Assembly (NCBI GenBank): GCA_016946835.1
Contig: JACVTC010000185.1
Span: 210,001-272,841, forward strand
Reading direction: 5' to 3'
Source of the DNA: Neocallimastix lanati (nom. inval.)
Taxonomy: Eukaryota > Neocallimastigomycota > Neocallimastigomycetes > Neocallimastigales > Neocallimastigaceae
Length of the DNA stretch: 62,841 nucleotides
Both the position numbers and the translations under genes were made by a program. The notes under the pieces were generated by a model. It was not told the DNA's origin and did not search any database. It worked only from the letters and a program-made list of their open reading frames with translations. Shown one piece after another: positions 34,826-45,419 of this stretch; positions within the stretch are counted from its first letter, which is position 1, and each line of letters starts with the position of its first letter.

Positions 34826-37800
34826 TTAAGAAGGAAGATCAATTACAAAAGGTTGATATTTATGTCTAACATAGTACTCGTTTGCATCATCAGGTGGTTG
34901 ACAGAATTCGTTGTTAACATTCGAAGATTTGTTCTTCTTTTCTTTTCTGTAATATTCTTGTATTAATTGTCTATCAAGAATTTGATCTTCATCAATCCAA
35001 GTATTTTCACTAAAATCGCATCCTTTCCATTTAATCAAGTATCGATTCTTATTGTTAAAGGTTTTCATTTTAATTATTCTTTCAGGAGTTCTATCAATTG
35101 TATCCGTATTAAGATTAATATTTCTTCTACGAGTATTTCTTCTGTTTGAAAATTCATTTTCATGATAAGGTTCGAGAAGTGAAACATGAAATACAGGGTG
35201 ACAACGCATATTATTAGGAAGTTTAAGTTCGTACGCTAAGTCACTAACTTTTCTTATTATTTCAAAAGGTCCTATTAGTTGATCAGATAATTTTCTATTT
35301 TTCTTTGTTGTATTACCCTTTAAAAGATAAACTTTATTTCCTACTTTAAAATCTGGAGAATCCATTCTTTTCAGATCTGCATATTTCTTATAAGTCTTTT
35401 TTGCTTGCTCTAAGTTTTCTTTTAAAAATTTAATGTTTTCATTAATATTTAATATTCTTTTCTCAGCTCTATGCGGATTCTCATTTGAAGGAATTTCAGG
35501 ATTAAATTTCGGATTAAAACCATAATTTGCAAAAAATGGTGATTGATTTATTGACTGTTGTAAAGTATTATTATAGGAAAATTCTGCAAAAGGTAATAAA
35601 TCAAGCCAGTTATTTTGCTTTTCATTGATGAAACAACGAAGATATTGTTCCAATATCGAGTTCACCCTCTCCGTTTGACCATCGGTCTGCGGGTGATAAG
35701 CAGTAGAAAAAGAATGCTTAATATTTAAAAGAGAGCAAAGACGATTCCAAAAATCAGAGGTAAACTGAGAACCACGATCAGAAATAATAGAATCGGGGAA
35801 ATCATGAAGTTTAAAAATATTAGCAATGAAAGAATCAGCAGCAATAGAGGCAGTAGGAAGACATCTAAAAGGTATAAAATGAGCCATTTTAGTTAAGCGA
35901 TCCACAACAACCATTATAGTGGTCATATCTTTGGATTTCGGAAGTTCAACAATAAAATCCATAGAGATAGCAGACCAGGCTCTATTTGGTGTAGAAAGTG
36001 GAGAAAGTAAACCATATGGCTTATGTCTTGGGATTTTGGATTTTGAACAAATTTCACAAGATTTAATAAACATTTTAACATCTTTTTGTAATTTAGGCCA
36101 CCAGAAATTACGAGAAATAAGTTCAATAGTTTTATTAATTCCAAAATGACCAGCAGAAATAGAGTCATGATGGAGTTCTAAAACTCTTATTCTAATTTTA
36201 TTGGGAACATAAATTAAATTTTCAAAAAGTAAATAACCATTTTTGTCAAGAGAAAATTTATCGATTTTACTAAAAGGGGGATCTTTTGATTTATCATTTT
36301 TAAGAAATTCAGTTATTTTGCAATAGAATTCATCATTAGCTAGAGAATCATGAATAGAGGAGATTAAAGAATCATTCTTAAAACTACATGAATTAATAAC
36401 GCATGAAATAGGACGAACACTAGCAAATAAATGATCACTACGTCTTGATAAAATATCTGGTTTACCTGACTTTTTACCAGCTCTGTAAATTAGTTTAAAA
36501 TCAAATCTAGATAAGAATTCATACCAACGAATTTGGCGTTGGGAAAGAAGTTCAGGTTTTCGAGGGAAAGTTAAATTCTTATGATCAGTATAAATGATAA
36601 ACTGATGGCGAGCTCCTTCTAAATAATGTCTCCATCCTTCCAATGCAACTTTAATAGCAAGAAGTTCTTTGTCATAGATAGGGTAATTTCTTTGGGATTT
36701 AGTTAAGCTAGTAGAAATAAAAGCAATTGGATGCAAATGCCCATCAAATTCCTGAGAAAGAATTGCACCAACAGCAAAATTACTAGCATCAGTTTCAACA
36801 ATGAATTGTTTGTTGCTATCAGGATGTTTCAAAATAGGAGCAGTAGTAAATAATTCTTTTAAAGTATCAAACGCTTTTTGTTGTTCAGAACTCCAATTAA
36901 AAGGAACATTTTTTCTAGTTAATTTGTGGAGAGGATTTGCAATTTTCGCAAAGTCTTTAATAAAAATTCTGTAATAATTACAAAGTCCAATAAACGATTG
37001 AATTTCTTTAACGTTTGTTGGAACAGGCCAATCTAAAATTGCTTTAACTTTTTCTTTATCCATTTTAATTCCATCTCTTGATAAAACATAACCAAGAAAA
37101 GTAGTTTCAGTTACATCAAATTCACACTTTTCTAATTTAACAACTAAATGATTCTCTAACAATTTTCTTAAAACTTTCTTAACATGTACATGATGTTCTT
37201 CTAAAGTATTAGAATAAATTAAAATGTCATCAATATAAGAGATTACAAAATCATCTAAGTAATCACTGAGAACATCATTTATAAAATGTTGGAATGTAGC
37301 AGGGGCATTCTTAAGCCCAAAAGGCATAACGAGATATTCAAAGTGCCCGTATCTTGTACGAAAGGCAGTTTTGTACTCGTCACCTTCTTTAATTCTTACT
37401 AAGTTATAAGCAGATTTTAAATCTAACTTAGTAAAATATTTAGCACCTTTAACTCTATCCAACAATTCACTAATTAAAGGAAGTGGATAAGAGTTACGGA
37501 TGGTCATTTCGTTCAATTTTCTATAATCAATAACTAGTCTATAAGTACCATCCTTTTTTCTAACAAATAAAATAGGTGCACCAGCAGGAGAAGAAGATTT
37601 CCTAATAAAACCCTTTTTTAAATTCTCTTCTAAATATTTCTTTAATTCTTCTCTCTCCGTTTCAGTTAAAGGGTACAACGGACCATAAAATAGACTACAA
37701 TTATCTTTTAATTTAATTTCACAATCATAATTACGATGCGGAGGTAACACATTACAATTATTTTCATTAAACACTTCTTTAAACATCAAATAGATTTCAG

Positions 37801-39646
37801 GTACTTCGACCTTTTCACCATCTTTATTTAAATTATTATTTTCATCATTACATTTTTCAATTACATTTAATTTCTTACATTTACTAGATTCACAAATTTT
37901 CTTTAAAATCCTTAAACTATTAGTACTAATTTTACTATCACAATTCATAACAATAATATCATCACTATCGCTAAAGTTATCACTATCACTAATGCTATCA
38001 CTAAAATTATCTAACATAAAAGTATCATTAATATCACTATCACTATCATAATTATTAAATTCAGAGCAAGTTCTAATACGAGTTCGGCGGCCACGAATAG
38101 AAATTTCTTCTTCTGAGTCAGAGTCGGAATCAGAGTCAAAGAGAGGTTTTCTTTTTCTTGATTCTTCAATAATAACTTTGTTTTCTTCTAGGTTGGTAGC
38201 AGGTTCTTTTCCTTTGTTCCTTTTCTTGTTCTTGTTTTTCCTTTTTCTTTTACCATTGTTACAATGTCTTGCACAGAAACCGGATCCGAAAGAAATCTTC
38301 TTTGCGTCATGGTAGTTGTAGGGGGAGTGCTTATTGATCCATGGTAAACCCAAGATAATATCAACATCAGGAATCCTGAGAACATAGAGTTGAATCGTTT
38401 CCAAGTGGTTCCTTAAACGAAGAACGCATTTCTCAGTTTCCTTTTTTACTGATGAAACACCATATCCAAGACCAGTAACACGGAAAGGTTCTTCGATTTC
38501 TTTTGTTTTAATTCCAAAGGCTTTAGCGAATTCAGGATGGATAAAATTAAGATCAGAACCAGAATCGATCAGAACTCTTGCTTTTACTTCTTCTGTATCG
38601 TTTGTTTTAATATAGAAATCAATGATATTACTTTTCTTTGTCAAAAGTGAGTTTTGTTCTTCCACGATTTTTCTAACTTTGACAATATCTTCTTGGCTGT
38701 TGATTCTTCTAATTCTTCTTAAACTACTTGAGGGTGTGGTAGCGGTGTTTTCTTGTTTACTGATAATCTTGACTCCGGCAGGTTTCTTCTTATTTGGACA
38801 GTTAAAATGGCGATGACCTGGTTTTTTACAATAATAGCACAATCCTTTCCTTCTTTCTTCATCTCTTGAATTCGAGTTTTCTTGATATAATTTCTGGTTA
38901 GAAGGGAAGTAACTTGTATTCGTTTGTCCTCTCTTAATTCTGTATAAATCTATTTCCATTGGATCACTAGTAGACGCATGATTATTATTATTTATTTCCT
39001 TACGATGGTAATAATTATGATAGAAAAATTCATTTATTTCATGTCTCTTAGTTAAGCTTTCGATACTAAGGACATCAGTGAAAAGTCTTCTTAAGTTGTT
39101 GGGATTTGGATTTACCACTGCAAGGTGCTCCCTCATCTTGTAGTGAAGTCCTTTTACAAACATATAAATCTTAGCAGAATCGTTAAAATCTGAATGTCTG
39201 CTGATTTTATTAAATTCATTTATATACTCACTAACATGACCAAATTTATGTTGTCGGATGCTGCATAATTTACCGTTTGCGACAACTGTGCTCATGTCCT
39301 GCTCTCCAAATTGATTTCTTAATTCTTGAATAAAATCTTCATAAACATTGAGCAGGGGATCATTATTTCTTCGCAAGTTTGAGGTCCATATCAAGGGATC
39401 ACCGACAAGATAAGAAATTATAAATCTGACCTTTGTATGGTCGTTATTGAAACCTTGTGGATTGGCTTCCATAGCTATTTCAGCTCTTGTAAGGAAGCCA
39501 TCAAAGTCCTTCTTGATTCCAGAAAATAGCGGTGGTTCGTTAACAATCTTTTGATTGTTACGGGGCAGAACTTGATGATTCTCTTGATTCATTTCTTGCA
39601 GGTTAAGGTCTTCGAATCTTCTTATTAGGTTGTTAAATCCCTCCAA
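34826..39646 (-). CDS. Gypsy-1 Gag-Pol polyprotein with chromodomain
   Basis: 1606 residues in one frame. In order: Gag (residues 1 to about 260); CCHC knuckle CYYCKKPGHRHFNC near 268; aspartic protease VLIDSGSDLNF near 355; a basic and acidic spacer near 460-600. RT runs from about 680, with LDLKSAYNLVRI, MPFGLKNAPATFQ and YIDDILIYS near 802. RNase H has ETDASN near 950 and LSRR at its end. The integrase HHCC zinc site HDSISAGHFG with CEICSKSK is near 1150-1180. D-D-E residues are in MDFIVELP, DRGSQFTSDFW and TDGQTERVNS. A chromodomain lies near 1520-1575 (IIKMKTF, YLIKWKG, NTWIDEDQ). Gag and Pol share a frame with no stop between them, as in Tf1-like elements, so Gag excess would have to come from processing or decay. 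The first ATG after the leader was taken as start. Confidence 0.95.
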   Translation of the reverse strand: MEGFNNLIRRFEDLNLQEMNQENHQVLPRNNQKIVNEPPLFSGIKKDFDGFLTRAEIAMEANPQGFNNDHTKVRFIISYLVGDPLIWTSNLRRNNDPLLNVYEDFIQELRNQFGEQDMSTVVANGKLCSIRQHKFGHVSEYINEFNKISRHSDFNDSAKIYMFVKGLHYKMREHLAVVNPNPNNLRRLFTDVLSIESLTKRHEINEFFYHNYYHRKEINNNNHASTSDPMEIDLYRIKRGQTNTSYFPSNQKLYQENSNSRDEERRKGLCYYCKKPGHRHFNCPNKKKPAGVKIISKQENTATTPSSSLRRIRRINSQEDIVKVRKIVEEQNSLLTKKSNIIDFYIKTNDTEEVKARVLIDSGSDLNFIHPEFAKAFGIKTKEIEEPFRVTGLGYGVSSVKKETEKCVLRLRNHLETIQLYVLRIPDVDIILGLPWINKHSPYNYHDAKKISFGSGFCARHCNNGKRKRKNKNKKRNKGKEPATNLEENKVIIEESRKRKPLFDSDSDSDSEEEISIRGRRTRIRTCSEFNNYDSDSDINDTFMLDNFSDSISDSDNFSDSDDIIVMNCDSKISTNSLRILKKICESSKCKKLNVIEKCNDENNNLNKDGEKVEVPEIYLMFKEVFNENNCNVLPPHRNYDCEIKLKDNCSLFYGPLYPLTETEREELKKYLEENLKKGFIRKSSSPAGAPILFVRKKDGTYRLVIDYRKLNEMTIRNSYPLPLISELLDRVKGAKYFTKLDLKSAYNLVRIKEGDEYKTAFRTRYGHFEYLVMPFGLKNAPATFQHFINDVLSDYLDDFVISYIDDILIYSNTLEEHHVHVKKVLRKLLENHLVVKLEKCEFDVTETTFLGYVLSRDGIKMDKEKVKAILDWPVPTNVKEIQSFIGLCNYYRIFIKDFAKIANPLHKLTRKNVPFNWSSEQQKAFDTLKELFTTAPILKHPDSNKQFIVETDASNFAVGAILSQEFDGHLHPIAFISTSLTKSQRNYPIYDKELLAIKVALEGWRHYLEGARHQFIIYTDHKNLTFPRKPELLSQRQIRWYEFLSRFDFKLIYRAGKKSGKPDILSRRSDHLFASVRPISCVINSCSFKNDSLISSIHDSLANDEFYCKITEFLKNDKSKDPPFSKIDKFSLDKNGYLLFENLIYVPNKIRIRVLELHHDSISAGHFGINKTIELISRNFWWPKLQKDVKMFIKSCEICSKSKIPRHKPYGLLSPLSTPNRAWSAISMDFIVELPKSKDMTTIMVVVDRLTKMAHFIPFRCLPTASIAADSFIANIFKLHDFPDSIISDRGSQFTSDFWNRLCSLLNIKHSFSTAYHPQTDGQTERVNSILEQYLRCFINEKQNNWLDLLPFAEFSYNNTLQQSINQSPFFANYGFNPKFNPEIPSNENPHRAEKRILNINENIKFLKENLEQAKKTYKKYADLKRMDSPDFKVGNKVYLLKGNTTKKNRKLSDQLIGPFEIIRKVSDLAYELKLPNNMRCHPVFHVSLLEPYHENEFSNRRNTRRRNINLNTDTIDRTPERIIKMKTFNNKNRYLIKWKGCDFSENTWIDEDQILDRQLIQEYYRKEKKNKSSNVNNEFCQPPDDANEYYVRHKYQPFVIDLPS

Positions 39647-39854
39647 TTTGATTATTTTAAATTGACTTAAATCTTTGCAATTTCTTTAACAAAAATATCA
39701 AACAAATAAATATTTCAAACTATAACGTTTTTTCATCTAGTCGATCTAGCTCTATCCTTTGAAGCGGTGCTGTCGAGTAAACGAAACGTTATAAATTAAA
39801 ATATTAAAGGTTTATGGTTTTTCGAATCTTGTTCTAAGACGTGTAATTGTAATT

Positions 39855-39945
39855 TCGGTAGCAATATTATAGAGCTGGTGGCAATATTCTGAAACTGGTA
39901 GCAATAATCTAAAACTGGTAGTAATAATCTAAAACTGGTAAAAAA
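39855..39945 (-). repeat. 20-bp tandem repeats in the gypsy-1 leader
   Basis: Four to five units of about 20 bp (plus strand CTGGTAGCAATAATCTAAAA and variants) between the primer-binding site and the Gag start. It is a candidate packaging or translation signal, or simply slippage. Confidence 0.75.
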
Positions 39946-40033
39946 ATATTTTGAATCAAGCCACACACAAGCCACTGTTAACGTATCACGTGTTATAATC
40001 TTGATTTATAACGTATTTTATTGAGAGAAAAAG

Positions 40034-40044
40034 GTAATTGTTAT
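40034..40044 (-). promoter_or_regulatory. Gypsy-1 primer-binding site, self-priming type
   Basis: Sense strand ATAACAATTAC directly follows the 5' LTR. It is the exact reverse complement of sense GTAATTGTTAT at 40201-40191 in the same LTR. The match is 11 nt, as in the self-primed Tf1 element of fission yeast, and does not look like a tRNA 3' end. Confidence 0.75.
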
Positions 40045-40812
40045 TATAAAGTTTTGATTTGAAAAATAGATTATAAGTCAAAAATTATAATAACACTAAA
40101 TAACACAAAAATGTTTTATAAACAAATAAGTTTTATTATATTTAGATTTTTAAATAATTAATTATTAGTGTTATTAACAATAAATCGTTAATAACAATTA
40201 CATCGATTAAAATACATGAAATTTGGTTAACTATTTATATTTTTATCTTATTACATTTATAATATATAATTCCTATTGAATTATATTATCTAACTATTTA
40301 TTTAAAAACAATACTAACCTAAACTAATAATAAATAATTAACTATTACTAAATAAAGAGAATTATAATTAATAACTAAAATAAATATAAACAATTTCAAT
40401 CGAGCTCATTTATTATTTATTTATTATTTAAATATTATTAATAAATTCTTATTATATTTTCTATTTAAAATTAATATAAAAGTTGTCATAATTATTTAAT
40501 ATGATTTTAGCATAAAATGCCGCAAGTTTCAACATGACTAATTGCATAGTTTCATGTTGTTAATTTATCTTGTAAAAAACCTTAACTCTTATTATTTAAA
40601 TTAAATTACATAAAAAAGAAATGATTTTCAATTACTAGTTTCACAAGAGAAATTTTTAATTTATTAATATGATTGGGAAGAAGTCGAAGTTTTGTTTAAA
40701 ATTATTTGCAATAATTTTATACACGTGATTTTTAATAGATTTATTTCAATTTTACTTAAATTTATGATTAAATTTAATTAAAATTTATAAAGATATTAAT
40801 AATATCTTTACA
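40045..40812 (-). repeat. Gypsy-1 5' LTR (right copy)
   Basis: 768 bp, nearly identical to 34021-34788 and followed by the target duplication GTAAT. By the self-priming model U3 would be 40812-40202 and R-U5 40201-40045. Confidence 0.93.
40191..40239 (-). promoter_or_regulatory. Gypsy-1 TATA box and predicted transcript start
   Basis: Sense TATAAATAG at 40239-40231 lies about 38 bases before the G at 40201, where self-priming predicts the mRNA 5' end (GTAATTGTTAT). Box and start support each other but the start is inferred. Confidence 0.65.
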
Positions 40813-40854
40813 GTAATTAAATGGATATTTTATAAAGTGACATAAGGAGTAATT

Positions 40855-41703
40855 CTATCCTAATGTTAGACAACAATCACAACGATCTTCAAGTCTGGTG
40901 AATGCAATACCATACTGATCTCTATAATGAACTTCATATTGTCGTTCTTCACATTCACTACAAATTTCACATAATCCAATGATTAATGTAATAGCAAAAG
41001 CAATTCCCAAAATGGAACCACCTATAATTGAAATAATCTTTCTCCACAGAGGCATTTTTTTCTAAATCAAGATCACCACCTTCAATAATATTTCTATTAT
41101 TATGATGGAGTACCCAAAAACCAGCAAACTTGAATATATTATGTGTTTCTTCAAATGCATAAAGCAGGAAACAATTAAGTAACACACAAGGCCAATTCCT
41201 AAAGTAATCATTGCTATGTATCCTTTTGTGTTTATTTTTCTTGATTCCTCTTCATTTTGTTTATTAGTTTTGTTATAGTTATTATCTATTTCGTTTTCTT
41301 CATCACAGCATGTAATTTTATCCGTTTCAACATCTATTTCATTTTCCGGAGCTTCATAAGATAATGATCCATGAGTTTCATATTCAATAGCCGTAAAGAT
41401 TTCATCATTAATTTCATTTTTACCTTCAGAATTATCATTCTCAAAATCTAATTCAGCATAATCAACATTCAAATCAATATCAATATTAATTACTGATTGT
41501 TTATCAATTTTATTTTTAATATTGTTATTCCTTTTGCTTGAATTAGTAGTTTTCCTATTTATGTCTTAAAATCAATAGTAAATTCCCTAATATCTTTCGA
41601 GGTATCATCAAGATTTATTATTGGCCCATTAATAGCATTAGGCGACGATATAGTACATAGAGTAAGTAAAATACATTTGAATAATAAATTAATTATGTTC
41701 ATT
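40855..41703 (-). pseudogene. Broken membrane-protein gene, function unknown
   Basis: From ATG 41703 the frame gives a hydrophobic signal-peptide-like start (MNIINLLFKCILLTLCTI) and an acidic stretch, then stops at ACA-TAA near 41561. A one-base shift continues it (INRKTTNSSKRNN), then an Asp/Glu-rich region and a membrane segment (YIAMITLGIGLVCYLIVSCF) near 41200. A second shift leads through FEETHNIFKFAGFWVLHHNN. A third leads into a second membrane segment (IISIIGGSILGIAFAITLII) and a Cys-rich tail (CEICSECEERQY, CDCCLTLG), stop at 40855. Three shifts suggest decay; introns do not explain them because no GT-AG pairs fit well. I do not recognise the family. It may once have been a type I or two-pass surface protein. 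Confidence 0.55.
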
Positions 41704-42504
41704 TTACGCTATAAGTATATTTTTGCTGTTTGATTTCATTAAATTAGGTTACTTCAATTTCTTCATTTGAATTTTAAATTTATTTTAAACTAAAGTTATT
41801 CATAAAATATTAGATATGATGTTTTGTTTATTTTTCATAATTTCAAATAATCCTATATAAATAATATGTTTAAATTTACACTCCGTGTTTATTTCTAAAA
41901 TTAAAATTACAATAACTGTTTTTTAAAATTAAATTGCTAAACATAAATTATTTTAATTATTTTAAATTCTAAATTGTTTGTTTATTTTAAATAATTTAAA
42001 ATTTGATTATTTCTAGGAATAAATTACTATAACTATTAAAGTATTAAAAACAAATTATTTTATTTATTTTAAAATTCTAAATTTGTTTATTTTCAAGAAT
42101 AACAATATCTTAAATATCGTGGAATTTTGGATTCGAAATTATATTTCTCAATCTATAAATTAATTTTAAATTTTATTTAAATTCGAAATTCTGAATTTAA
42201 ATTATTATTGAATGTAATTTAATTCACATTCGGAATTTAAATTTTATTTATAATTCAATTAAATAAATGGAAAAATAAAATATCTAATATGCCACATTAA
42301 ATCACATTAATTACATCTTATTTGTAAATAGTTTTTATAGTTTAATTAAATTTTATTACTGTTTTTATTGTGTGTTTTTCTTGTCTTTCAGAAATAAAAA
42401 ATTATATAAATGTATTATTATTAATAGTAATAAATAAATAAAGATATTAAATAAATATATAATACGTATTATCTTCGTGATCTCTGAACCCACAACTTTG
42501 AAAA
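41704..42504. other. Intergenic DNA, probably including the decayed 5' LTR of copia-3
   Basis: AT-rich, with many AAATTT-type palindromic words around 41880-42290. The part just before 42505 must contain the copia-3 5' LTR, since a primer-binding site follows, but its left end could not be placed. No gene seen. Confidence 0.5.
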
Positions 42505-42600
42505 GATTAAGAGTCTCATCGACTCAAGAGACAACTCGAAAAATTATTTGAATTATTAAGAAATACTAAATTTTAATATAATAAACTAATAAAATTTAAA

Positions 42601-43492
42601 ATGGGAAGAAAGAAATTTTCTAAGATAACAGTTCCCAATCATCACGCACTAATGAAGATGAGTCAAGCCAAAGTGCTACTGAAAGAGCATCTTCTATAAG
42701 CCCTACAGCAATGCAAAAAGGTAACATTTCCAACACGGTAATAATTTATATGACGAAAAAATCTGTTTTCAATTACACTAAATTTGGTTTAACAAATGAA
42801 AATTTCCCAAGATGGTTTAGAGCTTTAAAAAGACATTTAACTGCACTAAAGTTAATTCAATATATCAATCAAAATATCATTTAAGAGATATGGATGAAAT
42901 CCAAATTCAGGATGATAGTGCCACTCAAACCATTATCGAAAACAGCCTTGATGATACATCAAGTAAATTTCATATTGACTGTGATACTGCTTTCGAGATG
43001 ATCAAAGAGCTAAAAAACAAGTTTGAACAGTCAGGTCCATCAAAGCTATATGAAATTGAATATAAAATTAAAACATTAAAATTAGAAAATAATAATTGCA
43101 AATTATACTTAGATAATATAAATACACTATTTGATGCACATAGAAAGGAAGCTAATAAATTCGACAAGTCAATATTAGACGAACAAACAAGAATTTTATT
43201 CGCAATCGATGAACTTGTCAAAATCGGTATCCATCCCATAAATTTAATTTAATTTAAAAATTTTAAAATCTAAAAAACGAAGTTACTTAAATGGAACAAT
43301 TCATTAAAAGATATAAAGAAATAAAGAAAATTGACATAAATCAAAATCAAGATAGCCAAGTAAACAATATTAAGAAAAATATTAATAATAACTCAAAAAA
43401 AAAAATTTTAGAAGAAAAGAACAAAGAATATTATTGCTACATATATCATAAATCAGGACATACTACAGATTATTGTTTCTTTAATAATTAAA
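42601..43492 (+). pseudogene. Copia-3 Gag
   Basis: Frame-broken near 42700-42890: an early ATG at 42601 gives a short frame; the conserved part (YTKFGLTNENFPRWFRALKRHL) is in another frame. From 42890 a 120-residue frame carries the helical Gag region (SSKFHIDCDTAFEMIKEL). The frame from 43291 ends with a damaged knuckle, CYIYHKSGHTTDYC, where the second Cys is Tyr. Confidence 0.75.
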
Positions 43493-45405
43493 GAAAAAAT
43501 AAAACTAAATCTGAAGAAAATCACAATAACTTAAAAAATAATTACAATAGAAAATTCAGAAGAAAAAGAAACAAAAATTAGCATAGCAATAGCATAAACA
43601 ATAAAAAGGAAAAAACCAATAACAATTCCGAAGCTACCTCTGAATCTAGTAATGAAGAAGATATAAATTTAGGATTTACTAGAAATACTTTAATAAACAA
43701 TATTAAACAAAATTCAAAATCAAGTGACGAAATTGAATGGATAATTGATTCTGGATGTCCTTTTAATCTAACTAATAAGATAAATAAATTACATAATACA
43801 AAGGATATCAATAATAAATCAATAACATATCCAAATGGCAAAACCGAAAAAATTAAAATAATAGGAAAATACTTGGGAAACTTTAATAACGTCCCTCTAA
43901 AGTTGTCAAAGGTATACTTTGCTGAAAACAATAAGAATAACCCAATATCAACACATCATTTAGTGTTAAATGGTCATACTTTAATAATTGACTTTGACAA
44001 TATTAAAAACAGAGATTGCTTACAAATATTTAAAAATAACAAACTAATTTCCACCATATATGCCAATAACGATCACTTATTTACTTTAAATACTAATAAT
44101 ATTAGTGAATCAAAATTAATTAATCAATTAAATGTTACTGATTTTGATTACGAATCATAGCATTCAAGACTTGGACACTTCAAAAATAATAAAAATATTC
44201 AAAATCATGTCTTAGAACATACCAATTTACACAATAAAAGGAATTGCCCACAATGCCATATCAGTAAAATAAAGAAAAGCCATTTTACACTTCGATTAAT
44301 AAATCCACACATCCTCTTCAACTTATACACTCTGATGTTGTTGGTAAACTTATTACCTCTTATAATGGTTTTAATTATTACGTAACATTTTGGATGATTT
44401 TTCCAGAAAATGCTGGATATACTTATTAAAATGCAAATCTGATGTATGTAACACGTTTATTCATTTTCATAAATTAATGAAAAACACCACCAATTATAAT
44501 ATTATTACTTTAAAATCTGATAATGGTAAGGAATACGACAATGCTCCTCTTATCAGTATCTTACAGATAATGGTATTGAATTTATTCATTCATTACCAAA
44601 TTGTCCTCAACAGAACGGATGCGCGGAACGTCTTAATCAAACTTTAGATAATTGTGTTAAAACTCTATTATCTTCTTCCAAATTACTTTTAAAATTTTGG
44701 GTTTCAGCTATTTTATGTGCTTGTCATCTTTACAACTTAAATCCACATCAAGGTAACAATTTACTACCTGATGAAGTATTTTTTAATAAACCTGTTGATA
44801 ATTCTCACTTAAAAGTTTTTGGTTGTAGAATATATTTTTACAATAATCACAAGAAAAATAAACTTGATAATAATACTAAACATGGTTATGCATCAGATTC
44901 TTTAGGTTATAAAGTTTTAGATCTCTCTACTAATTCGATTATCTCTGTTAGAGACGCTTATTTTATGGAAAATATTCCTGATTCTATTGAAACCACGTTT
45001 TTATCTTCAGATTCTGTTGATTCGTTATTTGATATTACTATTTCACCAATTGAGGTGGAGCACTTTAACAATAATTCACAAATAATGAATAATAAACAAT
45101 CAAATAACAAATCAAATACTTCAAATAATTATACTACTAATAACAATAACTTAGATAATATTAACATTGACAAACAAAATATTTATGAAAGTAATAGCAA
45201 TCATTTCAATAACAATAATAATAATACAGAAATTACTAAAAATAATGATAATAATAAACAAAATAATGATAACAATAAACAAATAGAATCAATAAGTAGT
45301 AACAATAGTAAATCAATCAATTATCAAAATAATAAAAGAAAATTTAATGATGAAACCACTAATAATGAAGTCACTAAAGTAAATATTTCAAATCTCGAAT
45401 AGAAA
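43493..45405 (+). pseudogene. Copia-3 protease, integrase and Asn-rich linker
   Basis: Protease IIDSGCPFNLTN near 43740, zinc region HSRLGHFKNN and CPQCHISKIKKSHF near 44160-44290, then LIHSDVVG-like and DDFSRKCWIYLL blocks, LKSDNGKEYD near 44510 and QNGCAERLNQ near 44610 in changing frames. The block HLKVFGCRIYF lies near 44810. The linker 44965-45402 is Asn-rich. Stops occur at 44160 and several other places. Confidence 0.8.
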
Positions 45406-45419
45406 AGTAAAGTTTTAAG

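Larger units (their letters stand above)
34021..40812 (-). mobile_element. Gypsy-1: full-length Ty3/gypsy chromovirus, apparently intact
   Basis: About 6.8 kb on the minus strand: LTR (40812-40045), 11-nt self-priming PBS, leader, one Gag-Pol frame, polypurine tract (AAGGGGCGAGAT) and LTR (34788-34021). Both LTRs are 768 bp; only about one difference was noticed by eye (34629-34632 against 40653). The 5-bp target duplication GTAAT flanks it (34016-34020, 40813-40817). The frame has no stop or frameshift and every catalytic motif is present, so it may be autonomous and recently active. Solo relatives lie in copia-1 and copia-3. Confidence 0.95.
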
